Under the pieces are notes generated by a model. The model searched no databases. It was not told where the DNA came from and worked only from the letters and a program-made list of their open reading frames with translations. This document shows, one piece after another, positions 1 through 5,072 of a stretch of 5,072 nt of DNA. The stretch covers positions 1-5,072 of the forward strand of contig JALHUB010000228.1 of the NCBI GenBank assembly GCA_022865685.1. The letters run 5' to 3'. Each line of letters opens with the position of its first letter. Position 1 is the first letter of the stretch. A program made the position numbers and the translations under genes. The DNA comes from Dehalococcoidia bacterium (GTDB taxonomy: Bacteria > Chloroflexota > Dehalococcoidia > DSTF01 > JALHUB01).

Positions 1-398
1 CAGGCCAGCAGGCAGGTCGCCGTGCCGAGCAACACGTTTAGTAGCTTCGCCAGTATGATCTCGTGCCCGAACACCTTGTAGACGACCGCCAGCACCGCCG
101 GGTAGCCGGGCGGCCACTGCGCCGTCGCCTGCCCGCCGATGCGCACGAACCCCCGGCCGGCCGCCAGAAAGCGCGCGAAGACGTCGTAGAAGAAGGGGTC
201 GCCCGAGGTGATGGCGCTCGGCTGCGGATCAGCGACGGCGATCCAGGCGAGGCGCAGCACGAATGCGATCGCGAGGACCACCGCCAGCAGCCCGACCTCC
301 CGAGTCAACAGACCCTCGCGGAAGGGTCGTGCCTCCGATGACGAGCTGCCCGAGGCGTCGGCGTCCGGCTGCTCGCTGGTATCGAGGACGGCGCTCAA
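1..398 (-). CDS. Membrane glycosyltransferase, GT39/ArnT-PMT-like, N-terminal part (cut by window edge)
   Basis: About 132 residues of the N-terminus are visible; the rest lies beyond base 1. The start is TTG at 398, chosen because AGGAG (410-406) sits 7 bases upstream and no other start codon fits the frame before the previous gene's stop. A Ser/Glu/Asp-rich cytoplasmic tail of about 35 residues precedes one hydrophobic segment (LLAVVLAIAFVLRLAWIAV). Then comes a first extracytoplasmic loop with a conserved Asp before FFYD, and the block TAQWPPGYP followed by a second hydrophobic stretch. This order matches the N-terminus of PMT_2/GT39 proteins, where an acidic residue in the first loop is catalytic and the donor is a polyprenyl-phosphate sugar. 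The gene follows its full-length paralogue by 24 bases and is probably cotranscribed with it. The acceptor and sugar cannot be read from the sequence. I am confident of the family and not of the substrate. Confidence 0.82.
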   Translation of the reverse strand, partial: MSAVLDTSEQPDADASGSSSSEARPFREGLLTREVGLLAVVLAIAFVLRLAWIAVADPQPSAITSGDPFFYDVFARFLAAGRGFVRIGGQATAQWPPGYPAVLAVVYKVFGHEIILAKLLNVLLGTATCLLA

Positions 399-405
399 AT
401 CGTCG

Positions 406-410
406 CTCCT
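406..410 (-). promoter_or_regulatory. Shine-Dalgarno AGGAG that fixes the TTG start of the downstream glycosyltransferase
   Basis: AGGAG on the minus strand lies 7 bases before TTG at 398, inside the 24-base gap after the TGA (425-423) of the upstream glycosyltransferase. It is the best ribosome binding site seen for either glycosyltransferase gene and supports the non-ATG start. The short gap allows translational coupling. Confidence 0.7.
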
Positions 411-422
411 AGAGTCCGGGCA

Positions 423-1793
423 TCACCTCGCCGCGATCCGGCGGGCAACCAGTACATCGTATACGGCGATTACCGTCACCGCCGCCCAGAGGGAGAATAT
501 GGGCGTCAGCGCGGCATGGTAGCGTCCGTTGGGCCACAACATGAGGTGGGTTGCCACCCACGCGCCGACGAAGAATACCAGGATCAGCTTTCTCTTGTCT
601 TTGACTGAGAACCATAGCGGCGTGCCGAGGCCCGCCACGATCATGAGAGGGATGTAGTACCAGTTGGCGACCGTTGACCACGCGTCTTTCTCCGCCGGCG
701 ACAACATCATTGGCAGCGGCTCCGTCGACCATGAGTTGATCCAGGCTACCGCGTCGGAATCGCTCCTGAAGAGGTGGTAGAGCTTGATGAAGGGGAATCG
801 AGCCTCGTCTTTCGGATGGTGGATCATGAAGCGGAGCGATTCCCGCAAAGCCTCGCTCTCGACCTTGACCTCTTGCTCGGGACAACCTACCGTCCCCCAA
901 CGGTCGCAAAGGTAAGCGTACTGCGCCTGGATCTTCGCTTCCGGGAACACGCGATACGGGTTGTAGGGGTCGTCCTGGTGGCCCGCAAGTAGCGTGTGGC
1001 CCGCGGCGCTCGACACCGGCACGAAAGCATGCATGCTGATAGCGTTGCGGACCGTCCACGGCAGCACGACGAGCACTGCCGCCGCCGTGAACAGCCCTGC
1101 CTCTCTGGCGTACTGCCGCCATGAAGGGACGACGAGTCTCCACACGACCAGCGCCGCCAGCATCAGCACGGGGCCTTCGCCGCGCGCCAGTACCGCAACG
1201 CCGAACAGCGCTCCCAGCGTGCCGTGGCGCAACCATCCGGCGTCCCTTCGCTCCACGACCCACATCATGAAGAGGAGCAGCATCAGACAGAGAAGCGCTG
1301 GCGTCAGCGACTCGGTCATTAGCAGGCTGGACCAGAACAACTGCCCGGGGAACACTGCGAATAGGAACGCGGCAACAAGCCCCACGCGACGGTCGAACAC
1401 CCTCGCGGCAATAAGATAGATGAGCAGGCACGTCAGACCGCCGGCGAGCGCGTTTACCAGCTTGGGGATGATGATGTGATGCCCGAACGCCTTGTACATC
1501 CCGGCGAGCATGAAGGGATAAGCCGGTGGCCACTGGGCTGTGGGCAGGCCGTAGAAGTGTACGTATCCCTTTCCGTCCGCCAGGGCGCGGCCGGCATGGT
1601 CATAGAAAGCCGTGTCGTCGAGGCGGCCGTCGGCCGGGTTAGGGCTCACGTAGGCGATCCAGGCGACCCGCAGGCCGATCGCGAGCACGATGATCGCCAG
1701 CAGCGCGAGAACGTGCGGCCGCGCCGTCGCTCGAAGGCCCCGGGCAGGCAGCGACTGCGATGGGCCGGGTTCTCGTGGGGCTTCAGCGGTCAT
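423..1793 (-). CDS. Membrane glycosyltransferase, GT39/ArnT-PMT-like, full length
   Basis: A 456-residue integral membrane protein. I start it at ATG 1793; the frame stays open to an ATG at 1928, but that extension (basic, non-hydrophobic, crossing the promoter) looks non-coding. No clear ribosome binding site precedes 1793. Hydrophobic segments lie roughly at 27-49, 108-129, 137-158, 162-180, 191-223 (two), 232-246, 377-395, 402-420 and 426-448. Family marks are an acidic pair in the first extracytoplasmic loop (D59/D60, before AFYD), TAQWPPAYP at 85-93, MTES at 159-162, LARGEG at 202-207, and LPWTVRN at 244-250 followed by FVPVSSAAGH. Residues 265-375 form a soluble loop. GT39/PMT_2 proteins transfer a sugar from a polyprenyl-phosphate donor to lipid, protein or glycan on the outer face of the membrane. 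The acceptor is unknown here. Over about 85 ungapped positions roughly half match the following partial gene, so the two are tandem paralogues. Confidence 0.85.
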   Translation of the reverse strand: MTAEAPREPGPSQSLPARGLRATARPHVLALLAIIVLAIGLRVAWIAYVSPNPADGRLDDTAFYDHAGRALADGKGYVHFYGLPTAQWPPAYPFMLAGMYKAFGHHIIIPKLVNALAGGLTCLLIYLIAARVFDRRVGLVAAFLFAVFPGQLFWSSLLMTESLTPALLCLMLLLFMMWVVERRDAGWLRHGTLGALFGVAVLARGEGPVLMLAALVVWRLVVPSWRQYAREAGLFTAAAVLVVLPWTVRNAISMHAFVPVSSAAGHTLLAGHQDDPYNPYRVFPEAKIQAQYAYLCDRWGTVGCPEQEVKVESEALRESLRFMIHHPKDEARFPFIKLYHLFRSDSDAVAWINSWSTEPLPMMLSPAEKDAWSTVANWYYIPLMIVAGLGTPLWFSVKDKRKLILVFFVGAWVATHLMLWPNGRYHAALTPIFSLWAAVTVIAVYDVLVARRIAAR

Positions 1794-1844
1794 AACGTTA
1801 GAGGCTTTGCCAAATAGCGTGTGCGTCGAGAATCGATTAACGGC

Positions 1845-1874
1845 ATTATAAGCTCGGCGCCGGTCGGCCGCCAG
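1845..1874 (-). promoter_or_regulatory. Probable promoter of the glycosyltransferase pair
   Basis: The minus strand reads a perfect TATAAT at 1850-1845. The expected transcription start is near 1838, giving a leader of about 45 bases before ATG 1793. The -35 is weak: CTGGCG at 1874-1869 with an 18-base spacer matches only half of TTGACA. A dyad, GTCGGC N5 GCCGAC at 1863-1879, covers the -35 position and could be an operator. The -10 stands out in a GC-rich stretch, which supports a real promoter and separates this pair from the CoA-transferase gene upstream. Confidence 0.5.
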
Positions 1875-1916
1875 CCGACGACACGACGGCAACGGCCAAT
1901 CGCTGTCTGGGGCGAT

Positions 1917-1940
1917 GTAGGGGCGCATGGCCGTGCGCCC
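1917..1940. repeat. GTAG-headed 24-base palindromic element, copy 1
   Basis: GTAG is followed by a near-perfect palindrome: arms GGGCGCA (1921-1927) and TGCGCCC (1934-1940) around TGGCCG. It lies 28 bases beyond the CoA-transferase stop and upstream of the glycosyltransferase promoter. No T-run follows on the minus strand, so it is a poor intrinsic terminator, although the transcript could fold there. A second element of the same length and design, with different stem sequence, lies at 4448-4471, which suggests a family of small dispersed palindromes resembling REP elements. That family assignment is inference from two copies. Confidence 0.45.
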
Positions 1941-1968
1941 GCCGCTCTCTGTCCGTCTTTGACGCGGC

Positions 1969-4353
1969 CTAGATTGCCTCTCCCGTTATCTGGCGCCAGA
2001 TGGGGATCTCGGGCAAATCGGTCGTCACGACGACCCGCCTCCGGATCAACTCCGCGACACGCGAAGCATCGATCCCCATTTCCAGCAGCACCTCCCTGCT
2101 GTGCTGCCCGAGCACCGGTGCCGGGCGCTCCAGCCGCATGCTGCGCCGCCCCCACTTCACGATACGCCCGGTCTGGCGAACGGGACCGTGGATGTTGTGC
2201 TCCGTGTCCCACCAGAGGTCATTCGCCTTCAAATGCTCGTCCTCGAACAGGTCGACGATCGTCGGACAGAGGGCGCAGGGCACGCCCTTCGCGCTCAGTC
2301 GCCGCACCGCCTCCTCCCTGGACAGGCCGGCGAAGAACGTCTCCAGCCGGGCGGCGACGCCGCCCTCCGCCGGCGACGCGAGCAGCGACGCGGCGTCGAT
2401 CGCCCTGAGGGCGTCGCCGGCGACCCCGAGGAGCGCTTCGACACATGACGGCTCGTCCGCGGCCAGGAACACCCAGCCGTCCGCGCACTGGTACGCCCGA
2501 CGTAGCGCCGAGACGCCGATGAGGTTTGGCGCGCCCCGCGGGTCCGGCGGGCGGCCTTCGTAGCGCGTGAACTCCGCCGCCTGCGCCGCCATCGCCGCGC
2601 TGGCGAGCGAAGTCTCGACCAACTGGCCGCGGCCCGTCGTCTCGCGCACGTTGAGAGCGCCCACTACGCCGAACGCAGCCAGGAGCGCCGCCACGAAGTC
2701 GCAGACCGCTATCTGGTAGTAGACCGGCTCCTGACTGTCGCCGCCCTGCGCGCGCATCAGGCCGGAGCGTGCCTGGAGGATCGGGTCGAAGCCGGGCAGA
2801 CCGGCCATCGGCCCCGACGATCCATACGGCGTGATCGAGCAAGAGACGATGCGCGGGTTTATCCGGCTGAGCGTCGCGTAGTCGATCTTCAGACGGCCAA
2901 GGACGCCAGCGCGGAAGTTGTCGCACACCACGTCCGCCTTGCGCACGAGGTCGTAGAACAGCTTCAGACCCTCGTCGCGCTTCAGGTCGATCGCCAGCCC
3001 GCGCTTCCCGCGATTCGCGCCCAGGAAGCCGAAGGCGAACGCCCGCCACGGGTCGCCGTCCCGCGGCTCAACCTTGATTACGTTCGCGCCGAGGTCCGAC
3101 ATGAGCATGCCGGCGTACGGCCCGGCGTAGATCGTGCCCAGGTCGAGCACCGTGATGCCTTCCAGCGGCGCCCTGCCATCGACGGTCTCGACGCCCGCCG
3201 TGCCTTCGGTCGCGCCGGCCATTCGCTCCGAAAGGACCTCGTCGTTGTGCTGCCCCAGCAACGGCGCGGGTCCCCGGATGACCCCCGGTGTCTCCGACAG
3301 CGTCAGCGGCACACCCATCTGCACCGTCCTAGCGACCTCCGGGTCGTTTACCTCGACCTTCATCCGATTGTGAATGACCAGCGGGTCGAGCAAGAACTCC
3401 TCGCGCGAAAGAACAGGCCCCGCCGGGATGTCGTTCTCCCGGAAGAAGTCCAGCCAGTGCCGCCGCGGCTGCGTCGCGAACAGCGATTCCAGGCGGTCGG
3501 CAATCTCCTGCCGGTCCTCCGGCACGGACATGGCGACGGGCGCGCCCTCGAAGCGCGGGTCCGCGAGCCACTCGACGAGGTCGAGCGCGACCACCAGCTT
3601 CGTCCAGAAGACCGGTGTCAAGCAGGCCAGCATGAACCACTCGCCGTCGCCCGCCCGGTACACGCGATAGGTCGGGAAAGGGCCTTTCGGGTCGCCGCGG
3701 CCCGCCAGCCGGACAATGTCCATTGCCGCCAGCGGCACCAGGTAGCTCGTCGACTGCAGCGCGAAAGCTCCGGCCAGCCCCGAGACCTCGATGTAGTCGC
3801 CGCGGCCGGTGCGCGCGCGGTCGAACAGCGTCGCCGCGATGGCGTCCGCCGCCAGCATGCCGGTCGCATACGATGCGATCGGAGCGACGAGATAGACCGG
3901 CGCTTCACGATAAGACCACTGCAGCCCGAAGACGCCGGACACCGCGGCCAGCAGGTCGTCATCGGGCGGCAAGACGGCGCTGGGCCCCCGGGAGCCGTAT
4001 AGCGGCACGTCGCAGTAGACAGCGGTCGGGTTGCGACGCGACACTGCTTCGTAGTCGATGCCCCAGCGTCGGAGCGCGTCGGGCGGCGAATCGACCAGCA
4101 CGACGTCGGCGCTCGCCGCGAGGTCCTGCGCCCTGGCGCACCCCTCGGCGGTCTCCAGGTCGAGCACGATGCCCCGCTTGCTGCGATTCAGCACGTGGAA
4201 CGACGGCCTGCCCCGCGCGCGGTCGCCGGTGGGTGGCTCGACCTTGATCGCATCCGCGCCCTGCTCCGCGAGGAGCATCGCCGCGTACGGTCCGGCGATG
4301 CCCTGCGTGAAGTCGAGCACGCGCACGCCGTGGAAAGCACCTGAGTCGCCCAT
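1969..4353 (-). CDS. Family III (CaiB/BaiF) CoA-transferase, tandem two-domain fusion
   Basis: A 794-residue protein, about twice the usual 380-430 of this family, because it carries two CaiB/BaiF domains: residues 8-377 and 397-760, joined by a Gly/Ala/Thr-rich linker. Both begin alike (VRVLDFTQGIAGPYAAMLLAEQGAD; ITVLDLGTIYAGPYAGMLMSDLGAN), continue with IKVEP (36-40, 426-430), YGSRGP or YGSSGP, and TGRG, and end with APLLGQH or APVLGQH plus EVL. Family III enzymes move CoA between carboxylic acids through an aspartyl-CoA thioester. The second domain has that Asp at D552 (in AVCDFVAA). The first has S161 (codon TCG) exactly 9 residues after the matching Pro-Val, and also lacks the usual DNFR motif that domain two keeps (478-481). 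So the C-terminal half is probably the catalyst. Start ATG 4353 has GAGG at 4366-4363. The substrate is unknown. The length and two-domain plan recall the DMSP-cleaving DddD, but nothing specific supports that identity. Confidence 0.93.
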   Translation of the reverse strand: MGDSGAFHGVRVLDFTQGIAGPYAAMLLAEQGADAIKVEPPTGDRARGRPSFHVLNRSKRGIVLDLETAEGCARAQDLAASADVVLVDSPPDALRRWGIDYEAVSRRNPTAVYCDVPLYGSRGPSAVLPPDDDLLAAVSGVFGLQWSYREAPVYLVAPIASYATGMLAADAIAATLFDRARTGRGDYIEVSGLAGAFALQSTSYLVPLAAMDIVRLAGRGDPKGPFPTYRVYRAGDGEWFMLACLTPVFWTKLVVALDLVEWLADPRFEGAPVAMSVPEDRQEIADRLESLFATQPRRHWLDFFRENDIPAGPVLSREEFLLDPLVIHNRMKVEVNDPEVARTVQMGVPLTLSETPGVIRGPAPLLGQHNDEVLSERMAGATEGTAGVETVDGRAPLEGITVLDLGTIYAGPYAGMLMSDLGANVIKVEPRDGDPWRAFAFGFLGANRGKRGLAIDLKRDEGLKLFYDLVRKADVVCDNFRAGVLGRLKIDYATLSRINPRIVSCSITPYGSSGPMAGLPGFDPILQARSGLMRAQGGDSQEPVYYQIAVCDFVAALLAAFGVVGALNVRETTGRGQLVETSLASAAMAAQAAEFTRYEGRPPDPRGAPNLIGVSALRRAYQCADGWVFLAADEPSCVEALLGVAGDALRAIDAASLLASPAEGGVAARLETFFAGLSREEAVRRLSAKGVPCALCPTIVDLFEDEHLKANDLWWDTEHNIHGPVRQTGRIVKWGRRSMRLERPAPVLGQHSREVLLEMGIDASRVAELIRRRVVVTTDLPEIPIWRQITGEAI

Positions 4354-4362
4354 GGGAAGTAA

Positions 4363-4394
4363 CCTCGAAGCCGCACTGGAGTCTGTGCAGCTTC
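4363..4394 (-). promoter_or_regulatory. Leader hairpin and ribosome binding site of the CoA-transferase gene
   Basis: On the minus strand, arms GAAGCTGCAC (4394-4385) and GTGCGGCTTC (4376-4367) pair over 10 positions with one G-U wobble, enclosing an 8-base loop. The ribosome binding site GAGG (4366-4363) begins at the very next base, 9 bases before ATG 4353. The downstream arm can also pair with a second upstream copy: CGGCTTCGA at 4404-4412 and TCGAAGCCG at 4365-4373 form a perfect 9-base inverted repeat that reaches into GAGG. A role in translation control is inference. Confidence 0.5.
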
Positions 4395-4397
4395 ATG

Positions 4398-4403
4398 ATA
4401 TTA
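4398..4403 (-). promoter_or_regulatory. Possible -10 box of the CoA-transferase gene
   Basis: The minus strand reads TAATAT at 4403-4398, a 4-of-6 match to TATAAT in the only AT-rich spot upstream of the gene. No convincing -35 stands at the right distance; AGGTTC at 4426-4421 is poor. Transcription would start near 4391, giving a leader of about 38 bases that is almost all hairpin. This is weak and rests on position more than on match. Confidence 0.25.
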
Positions 4404-4447
4404 CGGCTTCGATTCTGGCGGAACCTGCCCGGCCATGCTCTCGTCGC

Positions 4448-4471
4448 GTAGGTCGGGCGTCCCGCCCGACC
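4448..4471. repeat. GTAG-headed 24-base palindromic element, copy 2
   Basis: GTAG overlaps a perfect inverted repeat: GGTCGGGCG (4451-4459), loop TCC, CGCCCGACC (4463-4471). It lies between two divergent genes, so it cannot be a terminator of either. It shares the GTAGG head, orientation and 24-base length with the element at 1917-1940 but not the stem sequence. That pattern suits a dispersed palindrome family or a protein-binding dyad. Confidence 0.5.
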
Positions 4472-4490
4472 AGTCTGTTAGTCGCCCCTG

Positions 4491-4510
4491 TGCTAGAATC
4501 GAACCTGAGG
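4491..4510 (+). promoter_or_regulatory. Extended -10 promoter and ribosome binding site of hisH
   Basis: TGCTAGAAT at 4491-4499 is an extended -10: TG, one base, then TAGAAT, 5 of 6 to consensus. No good -35 precedes it, which is usual for extended -10 promoters. Transcription would start near 4506, leaving only about 11 bases before ATG 4517. GAGG at 4507-4510, 6 bases before the ATG, would then lie at the extreme 5' end of the message. An upstream start is also possible. Confidence 0.45.
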
Positions 4511-4516
4511 CCATCC

Positions 4517-5072
4517 ATGCGAATCGTAGTCGTCGATTACGGCGCTGGCAACATCCGCAGCGTCGAGCGCGCCGTCGCCCACTGCGGCTTCGACGCGACA
4601 ATCACCAGCGACCCCGCCGCTGTCGAAGCCGCGGACGCCGTCATCGTGCCCGGCGTCGGCGCCGCCGCCGACACTATGCGCAACCTGCGCGAGCGGTCGC
4701 TCGTGGAGCCGATCCGCTCCTTCGTGGCGAGCGGCCGGCCCTACCTGGGCATCTGCATGGGACTCCAGGCGCTCCTCACGGCCAGCGAAGAGGGCGGCGA
4801 GCACGCCTGCCTCGACATCCTCCCCGGCCGCGTCCTGCGACTGCCCGGTGGCCTCAAGGTGCCTCACATGGGCTGGAACCAGGTGCGCCGCCGTCAGCCG
4901 CACCCCGTCTTCGACGGCATCCCGGACGACGCCTACTTCTACTTCGTCCACAGCTACTATCCCGATCCGGACGACGGTGATATGGTGATCGGAGAGACCG
5001 ACTACGGCGTGACCTTTCCCAGCGTCGTCGCAAAGGGCAAAATGATCGCTACCCAGTTTCACCCCGAGAAGA
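4517..5072 (+). CDS. hisH: Imidazole glycerol phosphate synthase, glutamine amidotransferase subunit HisH (3' end cut)
   Basis: 185 codons are visible of an expected 200-210; the frame runs off the window just after FHPEK. HisH hydrolyses glutamine and passes ammonia to HisF, which forms imidazole glycerol phosphate and AICAR in histidine synthesis in the cytoplasm. It is a class I amidotransferase: the N-terminus is VVVDYGAGNIRSV, the oxyanion strand is PGVG (45-48), the nucleophile is C80 in GICMGLQ, and H182 and E184 in QFHPEK complete the triad. PHMGWN (116-121) and YFYFVHSYY (140-148) are typical of HisH and separate it from PdxT, TrpG and other relatives. ATG 4517 is fixed by GAGG six bases upstream and by the family N-terminus. 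PGVG is followed by AAAD where many homologues have AFGD, probably harmless. No other his gene is visible; hisA or hisF may follow beyond the window. Confidence 0.96.
   Translation, partial: MRIVVVDYGAGNIRSVERAVAHCGFDATITSDPAAVEAADAVIVPGVGAAADTMRNLRERSLVEPIRSFVASGRPYLGICMGLQALLTASEEGGEHACLDILPGRVLRLPGGLKVPHMGWNQVRRRQPHPVFDGIPDDAYFYFVHSYYPDPDDGDMVIGETDYGVTFPSVVAKGKMIATQFHPEK

Noticed and set aside
409..1533. Long open frame on the minus strand in another register of the glycosyltransferase gene
   Set aside because: Arg/Gly/Ala-rich translation with no domain, whereas the overlapping register gives clear membrane segments and GT39 motifs. It is a by-product of GC-rich codons.
1794..1928. N-terminal extension of the full-length glycosyltransferase to an ATG at 1928
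   Set aside because: The extra 45 residues are not hydrophobic, do not align with the paralogue, and the stretch contains the TATAAT promoter. The ATG at 1793 gives a normal-length tail before the first membrane segment.
1921..1940. Intrinsic terminator for the CoA-transferase gene
   Set aside because: The hairpin is good, but the minus strand continues CTACATCG with no T-run, so I list it as a palindromic repeat.
3247..4002. 251-codon open frame on the plus strand inside the CoA-transferase gene
   Set aside because: Low-complexity Arg/Gln/Pro-rich translation opposite an intact, well-conserved enzyme; no ribosome binding site supports it.
4311..4396. Leader peptide starting at the minus-strand ATG 4396
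   Set aside because: It does not stop before the CoA-transferase start but runs on for 145 codons in the wrong register; it has no ribosome binding site and no run of a regulatory amino acid.
4493..5062. 189-codon open frame antisense to hisH
   Set aside because: It mirrors hisH exactly, has no recognisable motif, and hisH carries the complete catalytic signature.

Overview
This is a GC-rich bacterial window holding four protein-coding genes, two of them cut by the window edges. Three genes lie on the minus strand: a partial ArnT/PMT-type membrane glycosyltransferase, its full-length paralogue, and a two-domain family III CoA-transferase. The fourth, hisH, lies on the plus strand and is transcribed divergently from the CoA-transferase gene. 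I see no rRNA, tRNA, CRISPR array, insertion sequence, integrase or phage gene. The protein set and the GC-rich intergenic palindromes would fit a Chloroflexota-like or actinobacterium-like genome. That is only an impression, because nothing here is a taxonomic marker.

Layout on the plus-strand coordinates: 1-398 (minus) is the N-terminal part of a glycosyltransferase family 39-like protein starting at TTG. 423-1793 (minus) is a complete paralogue of it, 456 residues, ending 24 bases before the start of the first. 1794-1968 is an intergenic stretch with a perfect TATAAT box for the glycosyltransferase pair and a GTAG-headed palindrome. 1969-4353 (minus) is the 794-residue CoA-transferase. 4354-4516 is the divergent intergenic region. 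It holds a leader hairpin that abuts the CoA-transferase ribosome binding site, a second GTAG-headed palindrome, and an extended -10 box for hisH. 4517-5072 (plus) is hisH, missing its last codons.

How the genes relate: the two glycosyltransferase genes look like an ancient tandem duplication cotranscribed as an operon, probably acting on a polyprenyl-phosphate-sugar donor at the cytoplasmic membrane. The CoA-transferase is a fusion of two CaiB/BaiF domains. Only the C-terminal half keeps the catalytic aspartate (D552); the N-terminal half has serine (S161) at the aligned place, so one active and one structural or regulatory half is likely. HisH is the glutaminase subunit of imidazole glycerol phosphate synthase and shows no functional link to its neighbours here. 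I find no convincing sign of a wholly new system. The points most worth checking are the half-inactive CoA-transferase fusion, its structured leader, and the pair of 24-base palindromic elements.
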